Under the pieces are notes generated by a model. The model saw only the letters and a list, made by a program, of their open reading frames with translations, was not told the DNA's origin and searched no databases. Source: HR10 sp964615335 (GTDB lineage Bacteria; Acidobacteriota; Blastocatellia; HR10). From it: 64,000 nucleotides of DNA. Within the stretch, counting starts at the first letter, position 1, and the number at the start of each line of letters is the position of its first letter. The stretch spans positions 161,493 through 225,492 of the forward strand of contig CAZTMT010000004.1 in NCBI GenBank assembly GCA_964615335.1. The letters run 5' to 3'. Position numbers and translations under genes: made by a program. This document shows, piece after piece, positions 8,752 to 16,221 of the stretch.

Positions 8752-9930
8752 ATGGAAAGAGCGGAACTGAAGCGAAGGACGTCATTCATAACAGATCGGT
8801 TCACCGAATCCGTGATCCGCGAGATGACGCGCCTGGCCATGGAATACGAGGCGATCAATCTCGCTCAGGGGTTCCCTGACTTCCCGGCTCCGGAGGAGAT
8901 CAAGCAGGCAGCCATCGAGGCGATTCGAGCGGACATCAACCAGTACGCCATCACGTGGGGAGCGAAGTCCTTCCGCGAGGCCATCGCGGAGAAGGTGCGA
9001 TGGTCCCTGGGCCTGGAAGTGGATCCCGAGCGGGAGATCACCGTCACCTGCGGCGCGACCGAAGCCATGATCGCCAGCATGCTGGCCGTCATCAATCCGG
9101 GCGATGAGGTCATCATCTTCGAGCCCTTTTACGAGAACTATGGACCCGATGCGATCCTCTCGGGCGCGCGGCCGCGGTACGTCTCCCTCTCTCCGCCGGA
9201 CTGGCGCTTCGATCCGGATGAGCTGCGCGCGGCCTTCACGCCGCGCACAAAGGCGATCGTCATCAATACGCCGAATAATCCAACGGGTAAGGTCTTCACG
9301 CGCGAGGAGCTGGAGTTCATCGCCGACCTCTGTCTGCAATGGGATGTGCTGGCGATCACCGATGAGATCTACGAGCACATCCTCTATGATGGAGCGCAGC
9401 ACATCGCCCTGGCCACGCTCGATGGGATGCGCGAGCGGACGATCACGATCAACGGTCTCTCGAAGACCTACAGCGTGACGGGCTGGCGCATCGGATACGC
9501 CATCGCCCCTCCGGATCTCACCTCGGCGATTCGCAAGGTGCATGATTTCCTCACCGTGGGAGCCGCCGCTCCCCTTCAAGAGGCCGGAGCGGTCGCCCTG
9601 CGTCTGCCCCGCTCCTATTACGAACGGCTCGCCGCCGAGTATGCCGCGCGACGCGATCTGTTGCTGGGCGCCCTGCGGTCCGCTGGCTTCGGCGTCTACG
9701 TGCCGCGCGGAGCTTATTACATCATGACCGACATCAGCCCCTTCGGATTCCCAGACGATGTGACCTTCGCTCATTACCTGGTTCGGGAGATCGGCGTCGC
9801 CGTCGTCCCCGGCAGCAGCTTCTATGAAAATCCGGAGAAGGGGCGTCAGCAGGTCCGCTTCTGCTTCTGCAAGACCGAGGAGACGCTGAACGCCGCTGCC
9901 GAGCGGCTCATGAGATTACGGGCCCGGTGA
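8752..9930 (+). CDS. Class I/II PLP aminotransferase (aspartate aminotransferase-like)
   Basis: 392 residues. Fold-type I features are clear: LAQGFPDFPAPEEI near the N-terminus, NTPNNPTGKVFTREEL, DEIYEHILYDG, and the Schiff-base lysine in LSKTYSVTGWRIGYA. The sequence resembles the aspartate/kynurenine/methionine aminotransferase branch; the amino-acid preference cannot be read off. The start at 8752 follows GAAGGGAGAG, 24 nt after the Lon-like gene, so the two may be cotranscribed. Its 3' end overlaps the convergent FAD oxidoreductase gene by 23 bp. Confidence 0.9.
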   Translation: MERAELKRRTSFITDRFTESVIREMTRLAMEYEAINLAQGFPDFPAPEEIKQAAIEAIRADINQYAITWGAKSFREAIAEKVRWSLGLEVDPEREITVTCGATEAMIASMLAVINPGDEVIIFEPFYENYGPDAILSGARPRYVSLSPPDWRFDPDELRAAFTPRTKAIVINTPNNPTGKVFTREELEFIADLCLQWDVLAITDEIYEHILYDGAQHIALATLDGMRERTITINGLSKTYSVTGWRIGYAIAPPDLTSAIRKVHDFLTVGAAAPLQEAGAVALRLPRSYYERLAAEYAARRDLLLGALRSAGFGVYVPRGAYYIMTDISPFGFPDDVTFAHYLVREIGVAVVPGSSFYENPEKGRQQVRFCFCKTEETLNAAAERLMRLRAR

Positions 9931-11083
9931 GCGAGCGCGCGAACGACCCCAACAGAAGCCGCAGCAGCACGCGTTGCGCGCGTTCCCCTTGAGGGAGACG
10001 CGAGAGGACAAGCTCCCTCATCTCCTGCTGAAGGGCGAGGGGGCGAAGGAGCCGGCCAACACCCCATCGCCAGAGAAAGAGCCTTCGGGAGGCGCGCGCG
10101 ATATCGGGGATGAGCCGCGTCGGATCGCCTCGTCCGAAGGCTTCATCTACGCGAGCAGCCGTCACGAGACCGCTCGCCAGAGCCAGGCTCATACCCTGAC
10201 CGAGGAAGGGATCGCTTTGTGCGGCGGCATCTCCGATGGCCAGATGAGCGCAGGTCTTCGCGCGACATTCGAACGTCAGGGGACCACAGCCCAGAAGTGC
10301 GCCCTCCGGTCGAGCCCGACGCAGTTTCTCTCGGGCCAGGGGGTTTTGCGCGATCGTCGCCTCCAGGAGGCGCTCGAGGCGATGTCCCGCGCGTCGCATC
10401 ACATCCTGCGTGGTGAGAGCGCAGAGATTGCAGAGTCCGTCTTCGATGTGCACCAGACCGCCGTACCCGGAGGGATAGAAGTACAGCTCGACGGCCTCCT
10501 GGATCCCTTCGACTCCCCGCAGGTGCACGCTGAAGGCGAAAAGTCGCGAGCTGACGCAGCGCCGATTCGCCCCGGGCTGGAGGACGCGCGATCTGCCACT
10601 GGCATCAATGACAAGCGAAGCCTGAAAGGAAATCAGCTTCTCCGAAGCGCGCGGGCGTCCCTTGACGCCCACGACTCTTTCCCCTCGCAGGATCGGAGCT
10701 ATGACGCACACGCCCTCCAGGACCTCGGCCCCCCGATCTCGCGCATGCTCCAGAAGCCGGTGATCGAGCGCAGCGCGACTGATTCCCAGGCCGAAGCCCA
10801 CGCCCTCGGGGAATCGGTTCAGGGGGATGCGCCACGTGCGCCCGCGCGTGGAGACGAAAACGGCCTGGCGCACAGGCTGCGCTCCCCGAGCGAGGACCGA
10901 TTCGAGCACGCCCAGTCGGTGCAGGAGCGCGACGCCCTCGGGCGCGAGAAATTCGCCGCAGAGTTTGCGGCGCGGGAACGTCTTCCGTTCCAGCACGCCC
11001 ACGCGATAGCCGCGCGCGGCCAAAGAAGCGGCCAGCGTGGAACCCGCCGGTCCTCCTCCGATGACAAGCACGTCCCAGCTCAT
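9908..11083 (-). CDS. FAD-dependent oxidoreductase of the geranylgeranyl reductase type
   Basis: 391 residues. It begins with a Rossmann dinucleotide-binding motif (VLVIGGGPAGSTLAASLAARG), followed by the GEFLAPEG segment and the second FAD motif GDAAAQSDPFLGQGMSLALASG, both typical of the geranylgeranyl reductase/halogenase-like group. It is the third gene of a coupled minus-strand trio (ketosynthase, methyltransferase, this gene), starting by ATGA overlap with the methyltransferase. Such reductases saturate prenyl or polyene chains or tailor polyketides, so a role in modifying the product of the neighbouring ketosynthase is inferred. An open frame extends upstream of the chosen start but overlaps the methyltransferase gene entirely. 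Confidence 0.85.
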   Translation of the reverse strand: MSWDVLVIGGGPAGSTLAASLAARGYRVGVLERKTFPRRKLCGEFLAPEGVALLHRLGVLESVLARGAQPVRQAVFVSTRGRTWRIPLNRFPEGVGFGLGISRAALDHRLLEHARDRGAEVLEGVCVIAPILRGERVVGVKGRPRASEKLISFQASLVIDASGRSRVLQPGANRRCVSSRLFAFSVHLRGVEGIQEAVELYFYPSGYGGLVHIEDGLCNLCALTTQDVMRRAGHRLERLLEATIAQNPLAREKLRRARPEGALLGCGPLTFECRAKTCAHLAIGDAAAQSDPFLGQGMSLALASGLVTAARVDEAFGRGDPTRLIPDIARASRRLFLWRWGVGRLLRPLALQQEMRELVLSRLPQGERAQRVLLRLLLGSFARSLTGPVIS

Positions 11084-11799
11084 CGCTTCCCGACGAGGAT
11101 GAAGCGGTAGGGGAAGTGACAGTAGAGCGCGAACGCCCGAAGGCCCAGCTTCTTGCTCCACTCCGTGCACTCGCGCACGGTGAATCCCCGGAGGATGGAG
11201 ATCGGACCATCGTGGCGCACGAGCCGACTCCGAAAGACCAGACGCGAGAGCGCGCGAAATCCATAGTACGAGAGGGGATGTCGCCGCAGATCGTTGATGA
11301 GGAAAGCCTCGCGCGCCAGCTCGGCGACATGCTGCAGGAAAGGGAGGATCTGCTCGTCCTCCAGATGATGCAGGAACTCCGTCGCGAGGACGAAATCGAA
11401 AGCGTCGCGGGGGAAGGGGAGCCGAAGCGCATCCGCACGAACCAGTGCGATCTCCGGATACGAGACGATCGTTCGGCGCGCGTATTCTAAGACGGGCCCA
11501 CCGAGATCCAACGCGACGATCTCGACGCGCCGCCGTCGTCGTCGCGCCCATCGAGCGATCGCACGAGGAATATCGGCCGCGCCCGTCGCGATATCCAGGA
11601 TCCGCACCGGAGAACGCGGCAGGCGCTCGATCATCGGGAAGAGGTGGCGCGCCAAAGAGGATGTCACGCGCAAGAGGGCGTTGATGCGCTCCAGATCTTT
11701 GAGAGCCGCTGCGACGTCCTCGGGCGAGGCCGCGGGATCATCCATCCACTCCCGCGCTCGCGCGCGCTTGGAGAAATCGGGGAACATCCCCCAGCTCAT
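11080..11799 (-). CDS. Class I SAM-dependent methyltransferase
   Basis: 239 residues. Motif I of the SAM-binding fold is VRILDIATGAADIPRAIA, followed by an acidic strand end IVALDLGG and the LATEFLHHLED region, as in UbiE-like methyltransferases. Translation starts by ATGA overlap with the ketosynthase stop and ends by ATGA overlap with the FAD gene, so the three proteins are probably made in fixed ratio. The substrate is unknown; methylation of a polyketide or fatty-acid-derived product is a reasonable inference from context. Confidence 0.85.
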   Translation of the reverse strand: MSWGMFPDFSKRARAREWMDDPAASPEDVAAALKDLERINALLRVTSSLARHLFPMIERLPRSPVRILDIATGAADIPRAIARWARRRRRRVEIVALDLGGPVLEYARRTIVSYPEIALVRADALRLPFPRDAFDFVLATEFLHHLEDEQILPFLQHVAELAREAFLINDLRRHPLSYYGFRALSRLVFRSRLVRHDGPISILRGFTVRECTEWSKKLGLRAFALYCHFPYRFILVGKR

Positions 11800-13067
11800 G
11801 CGTCATCCCGGCCGACGACGAGCGCCGCATTCTTGGAGCCGAAGCTGAGACAGTTGACCAGGGCCACGCGCACGTGCGCTCTCCGGCCCTGATGGGGCAC
11901 GTAATCGAGATCGCACTCCGGATCCGGCTCATCGAGATTGAGCGTCGGATGGATGAAACCCTCCTGCAGAGCCAGAAGCGCAGCGGCCAAACCGGCCGCG
12001 CCGCAAGCTCCTTGCGGATGGCCGATCAGAGATTTCGTCGCGCTCATGGGGATGCGATAGGCTTGTTCGCCGAAGGCGAGCTTCACGGCGCGCGTCTCGA
12101 TCCGATCGTTGAGAACAGTAGAGGTTCCGTGCAGGTTGATGTAATCCACGTCGAAAGGGGTGAGGCCGGCCTCCTCCAGCGCCAACCGCATGGCGCGCGC
12201 CGGTTCCTGGCCGCTCTCATCCACGCGCACGCGGTGATGCGCGTCGCACGTGGCTCCGTATCCGAGGATCTCGGCGTAGATCTTCGCCCCGCGACGTCGC
12301 GCGCGTTCCCGCTCCTCGACGATGAAGATCCACGCTCCTTCGCCGAGAACAAATCCGTCGCGATCTCGGCTGAAGGGGCGCGAAGCGCGTTCGGGCGCAT
12401 GGTTCCATGAGCTGGTGAGCGCGCGCATGCCACAGAAAGCCGTCAGGATGCCGTGCGAGAGCGGAGCGTCCACGCCTCCGGTGACGACGACATCGGCCCG
12501 TCCAAGCTGAACAGCCTGCGCGGCATAGGCGATGGCGTCGGTCGCGCTCGCGCATCCGGTCGAGATGACGTGGCTCATCCCATGCAATCCGAAAGCCGTC
12601 GAGATCTCACTGGAGAGCGTCCCGATCGTGGAGCTGGCGATCGTGTAGATGCTCGCGCGCTTGGTCTCGCCCGTGAAGTAGTAGCGGTACTGTCGTTCGG
12701 TGAACTCCAGCCCGCCGCCTCCGCTGCCGAGAATCACGGCGATCCGTTGCCTCTCCTGGCGGGAGAGAGCATCGGGATGAATTCCCGCATCGGAGAACGC
12801 TTCGCGTGTCGCCCAGAGAGCCATCGGCACGACGCGCGGCAGATGTTGGCGTTCTTTCGGCGGGATGATCTCATACACATCTATCCCCTTGACTTCGGCT
12901 GCGATCTGCACGGGCAAGTCCGAGGCATCGAAGCGCGTGATCTGTCCGATGCCACTGCGCCCCTCTTTCAGAGCATTCCAGAACTGCTCTCGTCCGATGC
13001 CGTTGGGACTCAGGCAGCCGATCCCCGTGATGACCGCTCGGCGGAGAGAAACCGGTTCGCGTCGCAT
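11796..13067 (-). CDS. Beta-ketoacyl-ACP synthase, FabF/KAS II type
   Basis: 423 residues, normal length. The condensing-enzyme triad is intact: Cys172 in ISTGCASATDA, His313 in NLHGTST and His350 in SLIGHPQGA, with Lys345 also conserved. It is the first gene of a trio with a methyltransferase and an FAD reductase, not in a fatty-acid synthesis cluster; no acyl carrier protein, malonyl transferase or ketoreductase gene is nearby. A dedicated small polyketide or modified lipid is therefore more likely than bulk fatty acid elongation, but the product cannot be named. The start follows GAGGAA at a normal distance. Confidence 0.88.
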   Translation of the reverse strand: MRREPVSLRRAVITGIGCLSPNGIGREQFWNALKEGRSGIGQITRFDASDLPVQIAAEVKGIDVYEIIPPKERQHLPRVVPMALWATREAFSDAGIHPDALSRQERQRIAVILGSGGGGLEFTERQYRYYFTGETKRASIYTIASSTIGTLSSEISTAFGLHGMSHVISTGCASATDAIAYAAQAVQLGRADVVVTGGVDAPLSHGILTAFCGMRALTSSWNHAPERASRPFSRDRDGFVLGEGAWIFIVEERERARRRGAKIYAEILGYGATCDAHHRVRVDESGQEPARAMRLALEEAGLTPFDVDYINLHGTSTVLNDRIETRAVKLAFGEQAYRIPMSATKSLIGHPQGACGAAGLAAALLALQEGFIHPTLNLDEPDPECDLDYVPHQGRRAHVRVALVNCLSFGSKNAALVVGRDDA

Positions 13068-13196
13068 AAACCGTTCCTCGCTACGCCCCCACTCCCTCGC
13101 CTTGCGCGTTTCAGTTTATCACGGCGGCACGCGAGGGGGGAAGAGCATCCGGATCTTCACGGAGGGGGCCATCGGCTGAGGACGGGGAACGCTCCT

Positions 13197-14129
13197 TCAG
13201 CGAGGGGGGCTTGAGGCTTTCGGCTTTTCAACGGGAAGGTCTTCGCGAGTGCTCCAATCCTGCCAGGATCCGTAGTAGGTGCGGCTCTTCGTGTATCCGA
13301 GCAAACGCAGGACGAAAAGCGTGTGGGCGGCGCGCCCTCCTCCCTGACAGTAGGTGATGATCTCTTTGTCCCGGGTGATGCCGTGCTCTTCGTAGAGCCG
13401 GCGCAACTCGGATGCCGGCTTGAAGACCTTCACATCGTCTCCCGTCAGATTCTCCCGCCACTCGATGTTGATCGCTCCCGGGATGTGCCCGCCGCGCGCT
13501 CCGAGCACGCGCTCGCCCCGATATTCTTCAGGAGATCGCGCATCAATGAGGACGACAGCCTCTGCGCGAAGTTTGCGCGCCACTTCCGGCGCCGTGCAGA
13601 TCGTCGGAGGATTCGTGCGAATGGAGAACTCCGCTTTCGGGAAGTGCGGGACATCGCGACTCACCGGACGTCCCTCCTTCAGCCACTTCGGCCACCCTCC
13701 GTTCAGGAGGCTGCACGCTGTGTGTCCGTAATAATCGAAGACGAACCACAGCCGGGCCGCCGCTTGCCCGCCCACGTCGTCATAGGCGATCACGCGCGTG
13801 CGATTGCTGATGCCCAGCTCGCTCATCAGGGCAGCGAAACGCTCCGGCGGGGGAACGTAGAGGAGGCGGTCTTCAGGGTTTCGCAAAGCCCCCACATCCA
13901 GGTGGACGGCATTGGGGATGTGCCCCTGCGCGTACGCTTCGGCTGAACGCACGTCCACGATGCGAATGTCCGGATCGGAGAGATGTTCGGCGAGCCATGC
14001 CGTCTCGACGAGCATCTCCGGATGGGCGTAGTCTTCGGGGGAAGCCGCACTTCTGGAGCCGAGCACCAGCAGGGCGCTCAAGCCCAGAAGCCACAAGAGC
14101 CTTCTCTGTGACATCCGTATGGTTTTCAT
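13197..14129 (-). CDS. Two-domain rhodanese (thiosulfate/3-mercaptopyruvate sulfurtransferase), exported
   Basis: 310 residues: a signal-peptide-like N-terminus (RRLLWLLGLSALLVLGS), an N-terminal structural rhodanese domain (VDVRSAEAYAQGHIPNAVHL) and a C-terminal catalytic rhodanese domain with the active-site cysteine in ITYCQGGGRAAH. The active loop CQGGGR is more like thiosulfate- than mercaptopyruvate-specific loops, but this is weak evidence. Predicted location is the periplasm or its membrane face, where it would transfer sulfane sulfur to thiol acceptors or cyanide. It lies downstream of the atpE terminator, so it probably has its own promoter, which I could not identify. Confidence 0.88.
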   Translation of the reverse strand: MKTIRMSQRRLLWLLGLSALLVLGSRSAASPEDYAHPEMLVETAWLAEHLSDPDIRIVDVRSAEAYAQGHIPNAVHLDVGALRNPEDRLLYVPPPERFAALMSELGISNRTRVIAYDDVGGQAAARLWFVFDYYGHTACSLLNGGWPKWLKEGRPVSRDVPHFPKAEFSIRTNPPTICTAPEVARKLRAEAVVLIDARSPEEYRGERVLGARGGHIPGAINIEWRENLTGDDVKVFKPASELRRLYEEHGITRDKEIITYCQGGGRAAHTLFVLRLLGYTKSRTYYGSWQDWSTREDLPVEKPKASSPPR

Positions 14130-14189
14130 CGCTGGATCCTCATGTGCGCTCGGGATGTCGGAGGAATGCCCGTCCCGGCATCTCCTTCC

Positions 14190-14224
14190 CAAGAAGGAAG
14201 GCCCCGCGCGGCGGTGCGGGGCCT
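14190..14224 (-). terminator. Intrinsic terminator after atpE
   Basis: On the minus strand a perfect 9-bp GC-rich stem (AGGCCCCGC with GCGGGGCCT, arms 14216-14224 and 14199-14207, loop 8 nt) is followed by the pyrimidine-rich tract TCCTTCTT. It begins 9 nt after the atpE stop codon and would separate atpIBE from the rhodanese gene. Confidence 0.75.
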
Positions 14225-14232
14225 GTTGGACC

Positions 14233-14550
14233 TCACACGACCTTCAGGAAGATGACGGCCAGCGTGAAGAGCACCAGCGTCTCGATGAACACGACCCCAA
14301 TGAGCATGAGCGTCTGCAAACGCCCGCCGGCTCCGGGATTCCGCGCCACGCCTTCGCAGGCGGCGCTGATGGCGCGCGAGTCCGCGTAGGCGGCCGCCGC
14401 CGCTGCGATCGCCATGCCGAAGGCGGCCGAGATGTACTTGAACGTCACGTCGGTGACGCCCCCTCCACCCTGCTGCGCCCACGCGGGAGTTGCCAGAAGC
14501 CCAAGCGAGCCCAGAACGATCGGAAGTTTCCGAAGTAGCGTTTTCATCAT
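14233..14550 (-). CDS. atpE: ATP synthase F0 subunit c with signal-peptide-like extension
   Basis: 105 residues. The first 25 or so look like a cleavable signal peptide (ending TPAWA, then QQ), followed by the two-helix hairpin: helix 1 about residues 38-63, polar loop with Arg70-Asn71-Pro72, helix 2 with the ion-carrying Glu90 in GVVFIETLVLF. Helix 1 lacks the usual GxGxGxG motif and instead has alanine at every second position (GMAIAAAAAAYA). The residue five after Glu90 is phenylalanine, where sodium-binding rings normally have tyrosine, so proton coupling is favoured. An AGAGGAGGAG site precedes two consecutive ATG codons (14550 and 14547). Confidence 0.93.
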   Translation of the reverse strand: MMKTLLRKLPIVLGSLGLLATPAWAQQGGGGVTDVTFKYISAAFGMAIAAAAAAYADSRAISAACEGVARNPGAGGRLQTLMLIGVVFIETLVLFTLAVIFLKVV

Positions 14551-14614
14551 CTCCTCCTCTCTGTGAGATTCTCCGGGCCAGGCGGGGCGTATGAGTCCTC
14601 CCTCACCCGGTATA

Positions 14615-14713
14615 CTTTCGCCACCCCCTTTCGGCGAAAGCTCCAGACGGTGTGGGATCTCTTGCATCCATCGCACGTTCAGTCCCGCGGCCCTTCTCCG
14701 CCCCGGGCGGAGA
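14615..14713 (-). promoter_or_regulatory. Two hairpins in the atpB-atpE intergenic region
   Basis: The 222-nt gap between atpB and atpE contains no gene but two strong inverted repeats. One pairs CTTTCGCC (14615-14622) with GGCGAAAG (14633-14640), loop 10 nt. The other has 9-nt arms TCTCCGCCC/GGGCGGAGA (14695-14713) around one base. Neither is followed by a T-run on the minus strand. They may be mRNA stabilising or processing stems that help raise subunit c synthesis over subunit a. Confidence 0.4.
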
Positions 14714-14772
14714 GCGAAAGGCAGTGCGTGGGCTCATGCCCTTGGCCCTCCGCACGGGGAAGGACATTCGAT

Positions 14773-15633
14773 TCACGCCGATTGCGCTTCCTCCTGAAGC
14801 TCGATGCGCGAGACCGCGCTCGCTTCAGCATGATGCGTCACCTCGCCGATGTAAATGATCGAGAGCATGACGAAGATGAACGTCTGCATGAGGGCGACGA
14901 ACAGCCCCAGGGGCATCAACAGAACGGGCACACCCCAGGCGACGATCTGACTGAAGACGCTGGCGAGCGTCTCGTCGCCGAAGATGTTCCAGAAAAGACG
15001 CATCGAGAGCGAGATGATCCGCGCCGAATTGCTCACGATTTCGACCGGGAAGAAGAGCGGGGCGATGGCCAGAACCGGTCCGGCGAAATGGCGCAGGTAC
15101 TCGATCGGCCCGTTCTCTCGCAGACCGACGTAGTTGTAGTAGAGAAACGACATGAGAGCGAGTGCGAGCGGAACATTGTAGTTGGCCGTGGGCGCGACCA
15201 GTCCCGGAATGAGCCCCATGAGATTGCACACGCCGATGACGACGGCGAACGTCCCGATGATGGGGAAGTACTTCGATCCGTGCGGGCCGATATTCTCCCG
15301 CATCAGGTTGCGCAATCCGCTGAAGAGAAGCTCGAATACTTGCTGGCGCGGACTCGGATTCTCCAGGGAAAGGCGCCCGAGCAGCAACCGCAGCCCCACC
15401 GTGCTCAGAAGCACGGCGATGAAGAACATGACCAGGTGCGTCGGGATGGGCATCGTCGGATCGCCATGCCACTCTGCTCCGAAGAGCCCATAGAGCTTCG
15501 GCATGAGCGCCTGTTGCCACCGATAAACGGTCGGACCCAGGACATGATTGACCCATTCCACAAGGGCCGGAACGTGATGCGCTGTTCCCGATTCCGGGGC
15601 AGCGGTCAGAAGGATGTTCCCGCAGGTGAGCAT
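14773..15633 (-). CDS. atpB: ATP synthase F0 subunit a
   Basis: 286 residues with five or six membrane helices. The essential arginine that faces the c-ring is in SLSMRLFWNIFGDE, and the final helices (LFVALMQTFIFVMLSIIYI) match the family. The N-terminal MLTCGNILLTAAPESG region is a variable periplasmic segment. It starts 3 nt after the stop of atpI with an AGAGGA site, and a long intergenic gap separates it from atpE. The genes for subunits b, delta and the F1 sector are not here, so the ATP synthase genes are split into at least two loci. Confidence 0.95.
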   Translation of the reverse strand: MLTCGNILLTAAPESGTAHHVPALVEWVNHVLGPTVYRWQQALMPKLYGLFGAEWHGDPTMPIPTHLVMFFIAVLLSTVGLRLLLGRLSLENPSPRQQVFELLFSGLRNLMRENIGPHGSKYFPIIGTFAVVIGVCNLMGLIPGLVAPTANYNVPLALALMSFLYYNYVGLRENGPIEYLRHFAGPVLAIAPLFFPVEIVSNSARIISLSMRLFWNIFGDETLASVFSQIVAWGVPVLLMPLGLFVALMQTFIFVMLSIIYIGEVTHHAEASAVSRIELQEEAQSA

Positions 15634-15636
15634 CGC

Positions 15637-16065
15637 TCAGTCCTCTCTTCCCAGAATGATGCGGCCGATTTGATATCCCGCCTCAAGCATGAGGGCGACG
15701 ACCAGGGCGCAGAATCCCGCGACGAAAGCCAGAACGGGCAGGGCTCGACTCCAGAGGATGAGCCCGATCGTCCCCCAGACGACAAGCACGCGGAGAGCGA
15801 AAAGCCAGACGGCTCGACGCGAGGCCTTCCCCGCAGAGGACACCGAGGCGAACAGAGACTGTGTGCTTGCGATGAGCCAGTGATAATTCACCCACCCGAG
15901 CGCTCCGCCCAGAGCCACACCCAATCCGATCGCTGGGTCTCGCCTCCACGCGGCCACAAGAAGCATCGCGGCGAGCGCGTACCACGTATTTCGTTCCCAT
16001 CGCCGCCGCAGACGCCGCAGTTCGTGCTCGTCATCCCAGGTTGTGATAGAGAGCCGCGCCCTCAT
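15637..16065 (-). CDS. atpI: ATP synthase subunit I-like small membrane protein
   Basis: 142 residues: a charged, Arg-rich N-terminus of about 25 residues, then four hydrophobic segments including GLGVALGGALGWVNYHWLI and VLAFVAGFCALVVALMLEAGY. Size, topology and position directly before atpB identify it as AtpI/UncI-like, a factor that assists c-ring assembly or magnesium supply in relatives; sequence conservation in this family is low. The ATG at 16065 lies 15 nt from the -10 box at 16081-16086, so the leader is very short. Confidence 0.75.
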   Translation of the reverse strand: MRARLSITTWDDEHELRRLRRRWERNTWYALAAMLLVAAWRRDPAIGLGVALGGALGWVNYHWLIASTQSLFASVSSAGKASRRAVWLFALRVLVVWGTIGLILWSRALPVLAFVAGFCALVVALMLEAGYQIGRIILGRED

Positions 16066-16080
16066 AGGCGAAGGCCAAAG

Positions 16081-16110
16081 ATGATAGCGCGCCTTCTCCC
16101 TTTTTGTCCA
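16081..16110 (-). promoter_or_regulatory. Promoter of atpI-atpB-atpE
   Basis: Minus strand: TGGACA (16105-16110), 18-nt spacer, TATCAT (16081-16086). It drives a nearly leaderless atpI mRNA and is divergent from the plus-strand promoter at 16154-16182. Confidence 0.5.
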
Positions 16111-16153
16111 GCTCGCTTGTGCGAACAACGGTTGCCTTTCGGGGAGGGAGGTC

Positions 16154-16182
16154 TTGACAAAGCCCGATGACTCCTCTACCAC
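16154..16182 (+). promoter_or_regulatory. Promoter of the large exported protein gene
   Basis: TTGACA (16154-16159), 17-nt spacer, TACCAC (16177-16182). The -35 box is perfect and the -10 box weak. It lies 40 nt before the start codon at 16222. Confidence 0.55.
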
Positions 16183-16221
16183 AATCAACCGTGGAAGTCC
16201 TGAAGCGAGGAGAAGGTGCGT

